DNA of 64,000 nt, taken from contig JAGBKB010000061.1 of the NCBI GenBank assembly GCA_017934175.1, forward strand, positions 1-64,000, read 5' to 3'. A program made the translations under genes and the position numbers. Position 1 is the stretch's first letter. Each line of letters opens with the position of its first letter. Positions 1 to 7,643 of this stretch are shown here, in pieces. The stretch is from Lachnospiraceae bacterium. Lineage in GTDB: Bacteria > Bacillota > Clostridia > Lachnospirales > Lachnospiraceae. Below the pieces are notes generated by a model that made no database searches, was not told the origin of the DNA, and saw only the letters and a program-made list of their open reading frames with translations.

Positions 1-1
1 G

Positions 2-202
2 ATTAGCAAAAAAAATATATTGGATTATATAGATGGCGACAATTCAGCACTTGATAAAGATGTATTTCCTAAGTTATTTAAAATTGGTGAAGTTAATAGT
101 TTTAGACACGATGATAAATGGCGAATGATAGAAAAAGCAAATGATGTAAAAGAATTAAATGAATTATGGGAAAGCGGTAAAGCTTTTTGGAAAAATTGGT
201 AG
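2..202 (+). CDS. Glucose-1-phosphate cytidylyltransferase-like protein, C-terminal fragment (cut by window edge)
   Basis: Only the last 66 or so residues are inside the window; the frame is open to the left edge, so the gene starts outside. The fragment contains Y-I-D-G-D, then a stretch ending in F-R-H-D-D-K-W-R-M, and finishes with E-L-W-E-S-G-K-A-F-W-K-N-W. This is the usual end of RfbF-type glucose-1-phosphate cytidylyltransferases, which make CDP-glucose for dideoxysugar synthesis in the cytoplasm. Related sugar-1-phosphate nucleotidyltransferases share this ending, so the nucleotide and sugar are not certain. It suggests that a polysaccharide locus continues to the left and that the island at 0.4-13.85 kb lies inside that locus. 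Confidence 0.72.
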   Translation: MSKKNILDYIDGDNSALDKDVFPKLFKIGEVNSFRHDDKWRMIEKANDVKELNELWESGKAFWKNW

Positions 203-424
203 CAAGTATTTAACTTTTTTTAATTAGGTGAAATTTATATATTAAATTTAATTTTTCAAAAATTAATAATAATGACGGCTTTATTGTACAAGTTTTGTAC
301 TTGAATTTTTTTATATTAGAAAGGTTTTCGGTTTTTTATTGGATTAGAGTGTTTTTGGAAAAAACTTGGCAAAGCTGATAATAAACCTATTACTGATACA
401 TATATATTTTCATAAATTTGGGTT

Positions 425-951
425 GTGTTTAATATATCTTTTGCTATTATAATAATTAATTTAATTAAAATTAATTCTGCGTTTCCTAAAAATGTTGTAA
501 TTGTTATATTTGCATATTCATTTTTAAGAGTAGTTGATATGTTTGTATATCAGATTAATGTACTTTTCTTCCATAGGCTTAATCAATACATGTGGATAGA
601 AGAGAACGATGAAACTAATGTCAAAGCAAGTGATGGCAAAAGGATGATTCGTATGTTCTTAAATCAGCAACAAGGACTATAATAATGCTTGTTTTAAATA
701 TGATAGAATATGTTTTGCAGTTTTCAGTTATTTTTAGGTGCTTAAGTGTTATATTTGACAATCCAACAATTTTAATGTCACTTTTTGACAGATTTAAAGT
801 ATTTATGTTGAGTAGTGGGACTGAAAATGTAGAAGGTCAGCTTTTGATTAATCTGGTCAACTTTGAAGTGATAATAGGTATATTTATGAATATACTATGC
901 ATAAGTAGGTTTATTAATGAGATGCCAAATATGAGGCAAATTGATAATTAG
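425..951 (+). pseudogene. Split membrane protein resembling a two-helix ion channel (copy A)
   Basis: Two consecutive open frames (425-682, 85 aa, and 685-951, 88 aa) lie two bases apart in different frames. The first has a hydrophobic helix, then V-Y-Q-I-N-V-L-F-F, a charged loop and K-R-M-I-R-M-F-L. The second begins N-M-I-E-Y-V-L-Q-F-S and ends with a hydrophobic helix followed by S-R-F-I-N-E-M-P. Joined, they resemble small bacterial two-transmembrane ion-channel proteins, but the selectivity-filter sequence I would expect is not recognisable. A second copy lies at 5712-5975 with the same break point upstream of its start codon. I read this as a decayed or frameshifted gene; a genuine two-gene arrangement is possible. 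The channel assignment is an inference from pattern only. Confidence 0.4.
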
Positions 952-1442
952 AATCTTTTACTCGAACAAATTAATATTAAAATAATTGTTATTTTGCTAA
1001 TGAGTACAATATGATAAAAGTAAAAAATTTTTTTAACAGGAAATAATGTGAATAGAGTATTTCTTCATTTATAAGTTAAAGTATGAGCGAAAATATGTGG
1101 GATAAGTATCCAGATTGATAATGAAAATAATTGATTATTTTGATTGATCAAATAAGACTGATGTGATAAATGAGAAATCAGTATTTAAATTTGCGATAAC
1201 CTATTACTCTAATGATAATTCATTAATTATTGATTCTTCATATATTAAAAAAATTTGTGTTAGATTGTGTTTTGCTGGAATACTTATTTGCTTAAAGTAT
1301 TGAACTGGAGTTTCTTATAATGGAGTTTATTTGTTTTTGTCCAAAGACAATGGTATATATCAAAAATGCAGGCATAATTTAATATACATTTAAATTCAAT
1401 TGTATATGGATTCTAATATATTTATAATTCTTTCTAGAAAAT
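952..1442 (+). other. Gene-free stretch with possible coding debris
   Basis: No intact gene is visible. One open frame without a start codon (about 1148-1303) reads as a plausible protein piece (S-N-K-T-D-V-I-N-E-K, later S-L-I-I-D-S-S-Y-I-K-K) and then stops. Its composition is like the neighbouring broken genes. It is probably debris of another decayed reading frame, but I cannot assign a family. Confidence 0.3.
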
Positions 1443-2082
1443 ATGTTACCAATAGTGTATATAGGTTCTAATGCTGATGTCAAAATGAGTACATACATTA
1501 GATTTGGTGATGGTATAGTTACAGCAAAACATTGTCTTGAAGATTTGCAAGAAGCAAGTATAATTGGATATGATTCAGAATTTTTAAATAAATGTAATAT
1601 ATATGTATCTGATAATAAGAATGTAGATTTGGCATATTTTGAAAAAATGAGCAAGTCACTGGTATGGAATTGATTTGTGATGCTAAAATTTTAGATGAGA
1701 TTTTAGTGCTAGGATACCACAAAGTTCCAACGTATACAGACTTGTTAACAGCAGAGCTTATCACAGTATCAAGTAAATCAAATGTACGATTGACTGTGTC
1801 GCAGCATATGGCAACTAAAATACATCTGCTATTGAAGCAATGTTAATTACTGCAAAGATTAGAGGTGGCAACAGTGGAGGGTCAGTAATTAATTGTGCGG
1901 GGTATGTAGTTGGTTTTGCTTGCCAAAGCCCTTATTATGGCGAAAGTACTCGAGATTATGATGATCTAGGATATGGAATAGCAAAACCAATCCCAATAAA
2001 ATATCTTTTAGATATATTTCAAAGTAAAAAAAATAAAATGATATTAAAAAATAATTTCTTTGTAAATTATGAATCTGAATGA
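1443..2082 (+). pseudogene. Trypsin-like serine protease, broken by two frameshifts
   Basis: Three overlapping open frames in three different phases (1443-1673, 1664-1846, 1840-2082) add up to one chymotrypsin-fold protease of about 210 residues. The first carries G-I-V-T-A-K-H-C, the region of the catalytic histidine, and N-V-D-L-A-Y, which fits the catalytic aspartate. The last carries R-G-G-N-S-G-G-S-V-I, the serine nucleophile motif, followed by the usual G-Y-V-V-G-F strand. All three members of the triad are therefore present but in separate frames, so the gene is recently inactivated, unless the sequence has errors or frameshifting is programmed. No signal peptide is seen, so a cytoplasmic role is likely. 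Such stand-alone proteases occur in defence loci; that role is inference. Confidence 0.65.
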
Positions 2083-2211
2083 GAATGCCTATAAAAATTT
2101 TTAAATAGTAAATGATAAAGTTAAATTTAAATTTAATATTTAATAAATTAAAATGATTGAGCTGTAAAGTGTTATTATTATGAATCTATAAATTTTTAAT
2201 CTAAGATAATT

Positions 2212-3509
2212 ATGAGGTTTAATATATGGAATGGAATATTCTTGTTAAAAGAATTAAAAAAAATATTTGAGGGTGCAAGATTTTTTCGCATTGAAGATGC
2301 CAGAGAAAAGATAGTTTTGCATAATGATAATACACATTACGTTGAAAATAGTTTGGTTTTTTATAAATGTGAATTTGAAAAGATACAAAATAAGTTAACT
2401 GCATTTAGTTGCAACTCAACATATATATATAATGAAAATGAAATTGAAAGAATTATTATTGATTCAACCAATAAAATTAGAAGAGAATATGATTATGATG
2501 ATTTTAGTGTAATAAGTTTAAGCTTTGAGTATTCTATTCAAACTCCTTCACATGAATTAATTCTTTCATTGGTATCTTTATTATCTGATAATGAAATTTG
2601 CAGTATAAATAGATATTTTTTAGAGCATGAAGTCCTATATAATTCAAGATTTCCTCAAATTAAATTATATGATTTTATTTTACAAATATTGAGAATAAAT
2701 TGTTCTATCAAGGTAAAAGCTAAAGTTGATAAAATTTCGTTGGACAATTTTAAAAAACATATAAAATCATATTTATATAACATTGCATATAATTTGAATT
2801 ATTTGTTTATCCGATTGATAGTATGTCAAATTTGTATTTGAATAAAGGTTCCAACAAACAAAGGTATTTAAGACTTAAACCTAGTGAAATTATTGCTCCT
2901 AAATTGTTTTATAATGATGATTTAATTGAAAGATATAATATTGCTTTAGAATCAAAAGAACCATATATTCAGTTTATTTCTTACTATCAAATTATTGAAT
3001 ATTGTTTTAACAAAGTTTCAAAAGAAAAAATGTTAAATGATACTAAAGAAATATTGCAAAAGCCTGATTTTTCATATAAAAATGATGACAAGGTTCAGGC
3101 ATTAGTTAAAATTGTGCAGAAGAATACTAGGATGTATGAGATTGAAGCATTAGGTAGTGAATTATCTGATTTAAAGCTTGTCATCGAAAAGTATATTTTA
3201 AAGGAAGACTTAATTACAAATATTAATGATTTTGATGATGATCTTATGCAGTATTATAGAACGCAAAAAGTATCATTTTCTTGTGGAATGCAAATAGATT
3301 TTGATTGTAATGATAATAAAAATTTCATTGATACTCTTTCTGATAGAATTTATAAAACAAGAAATGCACTTGTTCATAATAAATCTAATTATTCAGAAGC
3401 TATTTATCATCCATCAAATGAAAATGATAAAAAAGCATTAAATAAAGAAATACCTTTAATGCGAATAATCGCTGAAAGAATAATATTTAAAACAGCTAAA
3501 GAAATTTAA
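2212..3509 (+). pseudogene. HEPN-domain protein split by a frameshift (ApeA-like candidate)
   Basis: Two open frames, 2212-2841 (209 aa) and 2823-3509 (228 aa), overlap by 19 bases and read as one protein of about 430 residues with a frame change near 2795-2825. Just upstream of the second ATG its own frame continues as sensible coding sequence, which supports a single original gene. The second half ends with a helical region containing K-T-R-N-A-L-V-H-N-K, an R-x4-H motif typical of HEPN RNases. Proteins of this layout (unknown N-terminal domain, C-terminal HEPN) occur in abortive-infection systems such as ApeA, but I cannot prove that family. If both halves are translated separately, the C-terminal one could still be a HEPN protein on its own. 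Confidence 0.5.
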
Positions 3510-3572
3510 ATATAATTAATTAATTATGAAAAATAATTTATTGTTATAATTAAGTAAAGAATAAATTCATTT

Positions 3573-4271
3573 GTCAATGGCTCTTAATACTTTACGATGT
3601 TTCCTTGGTTTGTAGCGTACTTTCCTTGATAAGTCAATGTTTTTAACAGAAAGAGCATTTAGTTCAATTTATCTATAAATTGTTCTTGGAGATACAGGAA
3701 TGTCAGTTTTATTATTAGCACAAATTAGATATGGTGACTGACCCTGCATAATCAAAGGCTTTATTAATTCGTCCAATATGAGTAATTCTATTTAAGAGAT
3801 ATTAATACCTTGTAAAGATTCAACAAGTTTTTCTTTGTAAAGCCTATCTGCAGAAGTTGCTTTATAAAAATATTTTGTAAATCGACATTTTTTAGTTTTA
3901 GAACAAGCATTTCAAACGAAAGGAGCATATTTAACAGTTTCACAGTATTCTTGAATAAAGTGTTTGCAGTTTGTATTGCATCTTTTGCAGCTTTTACATG
4001 ACATGCCGTTATACACACTTCTAAAACATTTTTCACATACATGTTGCCTTTTGCAAGCATCTTTTAACGTACAATGATTTAAAGAACGATTATAAGCATT
4101 ATTCGGAGTACTAAGCCTATGATTAAATACTTCTCTGCTTTTAGTACTTGGGTCTTTACATAGCAGTTTGGCAATTTTAGAAAATGAAGTACCTTTATTA
4201 AGCTCTACTTCAATATCAGTTCTATCTTTAAGAGTTAGATGTTTTCCGTTACCTGGAATTAAATTAGACAT
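3573..4271 (-). pseudogene. IS30-family transposase remnant, N-terminal part with disruptions
   Basis: Read on the minus strand, the start at 4271 gives the N-terminal helix-turn-helix region of a clostridial IS30-type transposase: L-T-L-K-D-R-T-D-I-E, then S-F-S-K-I-A-K-L-L-C-K-D-P-S-T, then a cysteine-rich segment with C-x2-C-x2-C spacing. Past the first stop, other frames carry the expected continuation (A-D-R-L-Y-K-E-K-L-V-E-S, and S-V-K-N-I-D-L-S-R-K-V-R-Y-K-P-R-K-H). The match ends near 3573, before the DDE catalytic domain, so the element is truncated and frameshifted. No terminal repeats were identified. It marks past mobile-element activity in the island. Confidence 0.75.
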
Positions 4272-4404
4272 ATATACCTTCTTTCTAACCCTTAGTCATA
4301 GTATTATTATAATAAATTTTAGATATATATGTGACAGACTAAATGCTATGTAAAATATAGGAATTTAGCATTTAAGTTGTCATTTAAATTAATAAAAGTT
4401 TTAC

Positions 4405-4464
4405 TTGACTTTTTAGATTTATTACTGTATAATCTGTCATACAAACAGATTATACAGTAATAAA
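4405..4464 (+). promoter_or_regulatory. Strong promoter with the -10 box inside a perfect 20-bp inverted repeat
   Basis: TTGACT at 4405-4410 and TATAAT at 4428-4433 are separated by 17 bp. The -10 box lies within the left arm (4418-4437) of a perfect inverted repeat whose right arm is 4445-4464, with a 7-base centre. Transcription would start near 4440, between the arms. The palindrome therefore looks like an operator for a dimeric regulator, or a DNA element covering the core promoter, placed directly upstream of the AbiD/AbiF-type gene. Confidence 0.65.
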
Positions 4465-4509
4465 CAAATTTGGAACTTACTCCGGTTACCTACGGGCCCG
4501 GAGTTTATT
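4440..4509 (+). ncRNA. Candidate small structured RNA upstream of the Abi gene
   Basis: The predicted start near 4440 is followed by a 7-bp GC-rich hairpin (arms 4479-4485 and 4498-4504, loop of 12 bases including ACGGGC) and then a T-rich run. This resembles an intrinsic terminator and would give an RNA of about 65-70 nt. The 3' arm contains GGAG, the only possible ribosome binding site before the ATG at 4518, so the hairpin could also control translation. Abi_2/AbiF-type HEPN proteins have been described with an associated non-coding RNA; linking this RNA to that class is inference. Confidence 0.45.
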
Positions 4510-4517
4510 TATATTAG

Positions 4518-5504
4518 ATGGAAGAAAAAGTTTATAAAAACATAAATGAATTAATTAGTATTCAACAGGATAGAGGGTTGAATATTATTAATGATGAAAA
4601 AACAAGAAAAATAATTACTTTTTCAAATTATTATGGTATATTTAATCGCTATAAGGATCCATTTTTAGATAGCAATTCAAAAGAAGAAAAATACATAAGT
4701 GATTCGGACTTTGATGAAATATATGAATTATATAAATTCGATCAAAGGATTAAGAGTATATTTTTTGAATATATATTGATGATTGAAAACAATGTAAAAA
4801 GTATTATAGCAAATGAATTTTCAAAAGAATATGGACACAAAAATTATTTACTGATAGATAATTTTAATAATACCATTTCCTTAAATCAGCATATAACATT
4901 AGAATTTAAAAAAGCACAAATATTAGATTTGATTTCTAAAATTCATCAAGAAATCTCAAATAAATTGATAAATAATAATCAAATGATTAATCATTATATT
5001 ATAAATCATGGCTATGTTCCATTATGGGTTTTAGTAAACATTTTATCTTTTGGTACAATTAGCAAGTTTTATTATTTGATGAAAGATAGAGATAAAAATA
5101 ATGTTTCTAAGTATTATAATATAAAACCAGATCAATTTGAATCAGTTTTAAAAATATTGACAGAATTTAGAAATGCATGTGCACACAGTGAAAGAATATA
5201 CTCCTTTAGAGTGTTAAATAAATCAAATAAGCCAAAATATATTCCTGATTTTGATTTGCATTTCAACCTAGGTATTCCTAAAGATGTGAGTGGAAACTAT
5301 GTTTGTGGCAAAAATGATTTGTTTTCAATTGTCATTGTTTTTAAATATTTTTTAACTAATGATTATTTTATTAAATTTTTCAATTCATTAATTGAAGAAT
5401 GTGATAATTTTGAAAAACACTTGAAAAGTATAAATATAAGTAAAATTTATAAAATCATGGGGTTCCCACATAATTGGAAAGATATTAAAGATATAGAATG
5501 TTAA
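4518..5504 (+). CDS. Abi_2 (AbiD/AbiF)-family abortive infection protein with HEPN motif
   Basis: This 328-residue protein has the hallmarks of the Abi_2 family: N-terminal T-F-S-N-Y-Y-G-I-F-N-R-Y-K, then Y-E-L-Y-K-F-D-Q-R-I-K, a central V-P-L-W-V-L-V-N-I-L-S-F-G-T-I-S, and late R-N-A-C-A-H-S-E-R, the HEPN R-x4-H RNase motif. Members cause abortive infection of phages, probably by RNA cleavage in the cytoplasm. The gene is complete and lies behind a strong promoter, a palindrome and a structured RNA, which suggests tight control. No clear ribosome binding site is at normal spacing; the nearest GGAG is 14 bases upstream, inside a hairpin. It is flanked by decayed genes, consistent with an acquired island. 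Confidence 0.85.
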   Translation: MEEKVYKNINELISIQQDRGLNIINDEKTRKIITFSNYYGIFNRYKDPFLDSNSKEEKYISDSDFDEIYELYKFDQRIKSIFFEYILMIENNVKSIIANEFSKEYGHKNYLLIDNFNNTISLNQHITLEFKKAQILDLISKIHQEISNKLINNNQMINHYIINHGYVPLWVLVNILSFGTISKFYYLMKDRDKNNVSKYYNIKPDQFESVLKILTEFRNACAHSERIYSFRVLNKSNKPKYIPDFDLHFNLGIPKDVSGNYVCGKNDLFSIVIVFKYFLTNDYFIKFFNSLIEECDNFEKHLKSINISKIYKIMGFPHNWKDIKDIEC

Positions 5505-5711
5505 GAAATATATGGGCGGTGATAATTATTGCAATAAAAGTGACGTTCTTTAGATTTTTTTTAAAATTATAATTTTCACTATAGAAAATGTTAAATTTTT
5601 CAAAGATTTTATTCGTATATATGATTAATGAAAGCGGTATAGGCTGAACCAAATGCAAGTTTGTAAAAGTATAACGAATATGTTATTAATTCTTACAAAA
5701 GTACTATAATA

Positions 5712-5975
5712 ATGATTTTTTTAAATATGATATAATATGTTTTTCAGTTTTCGGTAATGTTTGGGTGTTTAAGCATTATATATGATAACCCGGCAATTTC
5801 TATGTCACCTTTTTATAGTTTTAAAGTATTTATGTTAAGCAGCGGAACTGAAAATGTTGAAGGCCAGCTGCTGATTAATCTTGTTAATTTTGAAGTAATA
5901 ATAGGTATATTTATGAATATTCTTTGTATTAGTAGGTTCATTAATGAGATGCCAGGGGTGAAGCATGGTAGCTAA
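5712..5975 (+). pseudogene. Ion-channel-like membrane protein fragment (copy B)
   Basis: This is a diverged second copy of the 685-951 frame. From L-S-S-G-T-E-N-V-E-G to S-R-F-I-N-E-M-P the two proteins are almost identical, while the DNA differs at many third codon positions, so the copies are old and were kept under protein-level selection for some time. In copy B the codon equivalent to GAA in copy A (in N-M-I-E-Y) is TAA, which stops the frame near its start; translation could only resume at an internal ATG (5757). The upstream segment also matches copy A loosely. I read copy B as inactivated. Confidence 0.5.
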
Positions 5976-6245
5976 ATAACATTTTTCTTTGTGAATATGA
6001 TTGTTTAATGTGATATTTGATGATTTGTTTGTTGACAAAATATATACATTGCATTATTATATAGTTATATTAAAGATTAAGAATTAATAACAAGTTTTTA
6101 GTATGTTTTTGTTGCTGGGGCAAAATTCGAATTATAAAGAATTATAAATTCCTATATAATTATACTATGATTATAATTTATAAATAAATAATTTGTTAAT
6201 AAAAATAAGCCATCACATGTTTGTGATGGCTTATAAACTTTAAAT

Positions 6246-6557
6246 TTAATCCAAAAAGTCGTCTGTAACATCTTTAACAAATTTATTATCTTCAAAAATA
6301 CTTTTATTAGTATAAAACACCAAGCACCCTGCAGGTATTGATGCATTAAGTTTATCTAGTATTTGCGCTGATGTTAATTCGCTTTCAACTATTTTGATTC
6401 TTGTTATTTGATCTGCTCTTAATTGATATCCATCAACATTGAAAACATCACCGCTTTTAAATTCAGAGATTTTCTTATCAACTTTATCTTTTGGAAGATC
6501 AAATTTCATAATTGCATTTTTGAGACCATCTTTATTTATTAGTAAGTTATAATACAT
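6246..6557 (-). CDS. Small uncharacterised protein (103 aa)
   Basis: I do not recognise this family. The product is soluble-looking and rich in Lys and Asp, with no membrane segment or cysteine motif. It reads as a mixed alpha/beta protein with L-R-A-D-Q-I-T-R-I-K and A-G-C-L-V-F-Y-T-N-K. A good ribosome binding site (AAAGGAG) precedes the ATG. It follows the DUF2188-like gene by 18 bases on the same strand, so the two are probably co-transcribed. The association with a DUF2188 partner inside an accessory island suggests a small cargo operon of unknown role. Confidence 0.6.
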   Translation of the reverse strand: MYYNLLINKDGLKNAIMKFDLPKDKVDKKISEFKSGDVFNVDGYQLRADQITRIKIVESELTSAQILDKLNASIPAGCLVFYTNKSIFEDNKFVKDVTDDFLD

Positions 6558-6575
6558 TATTTTTCTCCTTTCAAA

Positions 6576-6806
6576 TTAAAATTTCTTATCACGAGGTGGA
6601 TGTGGATCATTGCCATAGGAATCCTTATCTCTTATTTTTCCGTCTACACCATGAATAACTAATTCGGTATGAGATTTTTTTGCAAGGATTACACCTTTTT
6701 TTATTGAAGCAGCTTGAGTTTTTGACTGATAAATTGGGGTTGGATTTCCCTCGTTTTTTATACCCCAGTTACCGTTTTTTAAACGAACTACGTGTTTATT
6801 AGCCAT
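6576..6806 (-). CDS. DUF2188-like small protein (76 aa)
   Basis: The sequence K-H-V-V-R-L-K-N-G-N-W-G-I-K-N-E-G, then repeated Lys/Ala segments and H-T-E-L-V-I-H-G-V-D-G-K-I-R-D-K-D-S-Y-G-N-D-P-H-P-P-R-D matches the DUF2188 pattern: an N-terminal beta hairpin 'V-x-P-x-x-x-G-W-x-V' type segment and a C-terminal 'G-x-I-x-x-x-x-S-Y-G-x-D-P-x-P-P' tail. The function of the family is not established. A GAAAGGAAC ribosome binding site lies upstream of the ATG. It is the first gene of a two-gene minus-strand unit. Confidence 0.7.
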   Translation of the reverse strand: MANKHVVRLKNGNWGIKNEGNPTPIYQSKTQAASIKKGVILAKKSHTELVIHGVDGKIRDKDSYGNDPHPPRDKKF

Positions 6807-6896
6807 ATGAAAAAAGTTCCTTTCTTAATATTTGTTTAACTGCACAAAGTAGTATACAGAGCCTTTCTCATCTATATATTTATTTTTACAAAACAC

Positions 6897-6976
6897 TTGA
6901 CATTTATTTATATTTATAATATAATAAAACTTGCGTTAATGTGTCTAAAAGGAATATGTAAATATTCCGTTTTTTT
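6897..6976 (+). ncRNA. Consensus promoter followed at once by a terminator: candidate very short RNA
   Basis: TTGACA (6897-6902), a 17-bp spacer and TATAAT (6920-6925) form a consensus promoter on the plus strand, with a start expected near 6932. Only about 20 bases later a 7-bp hairpin (arms 6951-6957 and 6962-6968, loop GTAA) followed by a T run (6970-6976) looks like an intrinsic terminator. The transcript would be about 45 nt. No gene follows on this strand until 7643. It could be a small RNA, or an attenuator left behind when a downstream gene was lost. Confidence 0.4.
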
Positions 6977-7251
6977 GTGCAATTTAACATAACTTGATTA
7001 TACACTATAATATCAGCATTGCCAATTGATGAGTGCTAATTTTAATACATTCTTAATAATTTAAGCATTAGATATAGTAATGTCTTTATTTTAAGATGTT
7101 TTAAATAGCATCTCTATTGGTTTTATATATAATTTACTACAAAAAATGCAGAATTATGGATGAGTGTTAAACATTATTTTAGGCTGATTTATCTTTCAAC
7201 TGTATAAAATTTTTATACATTGATATGTATAAATACTAAAATGAGAATGTA

Positions 7252-7460
7252 GTTTTTGCTAATAAATTAATTTATTAATTAAGTCAATAATAAAATGTTG
7301 GTTTTGGCTAAATAATTTATGTAGGTTTTGGCTAACTGTATAAGGTATCTTTTGTCTCTATTTATTGTACTTTTTCTTTAATTCTATAAGATGTTCCATG
7401 TATTGGTATTATTGTTGAATGATATAACAGTCTATTGATGTGCATTCGCTAAAACATTAA
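7252..7460 (-). mobile_element. IS21-family remnant: end of an IstB-like gene plus terminal repeats
   Basis: On the minus strand, codons ending with a TAA at 7362-7364 read I-N-R-L-L-Y-H-S-T-I-I-P-I-H-G-T-S-Y-R-I, which fits the C-terminus of an IstB-type ATPase (D-R-L-x-H-x-x-x-R-I pattern). The frame is shifted just upstream (V-L-A-N-A-H lies in a neighbouring frame). Beyond the stop are three spaced copies of a GTTTT(G/T)GCTAA repeat (7252-7262, 7301-7311, 7325-7335), as expected of the multiple terminal repeats of IS21 elements. The rest of the element is gone. Confidence 0.5.
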
Positions 7461-7591
7461 ATATAGTTGTTCTATATATTAACTTTATGGTTAATTGTTA
7501 ATACTTAATTGAACTATACATAAAAAATGCTAATTTTAGTATGAAATAATAGAAAGATACATATAGATGCTATGTATAAAACAATTTGATA

Positions 7592-7643
7592 GATATTATC
7601 GAGCGACTTGACAGATAATATCGATTTTGTTATAATATTGGTA
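7592..7643 (+). promoter_or_regulatory. Promoter of a leaderless gene, flanked by a 9-bp inverted repeat
   Basis: TTGACA (7608-7613) and TATAAT (7631-7636) are spaced by 17 bp. The expected transcription start coincides with the ATG at 7643, so the mRNA should have no leader. A 9-bp inverted repeat (GATATTATC at 7592-7600 and its complement at 7614-7622) brackets the -35 box and is a likely operator, possibly for autoregulation by the AlbA-type protein encoded next. Confidence 0.65.
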
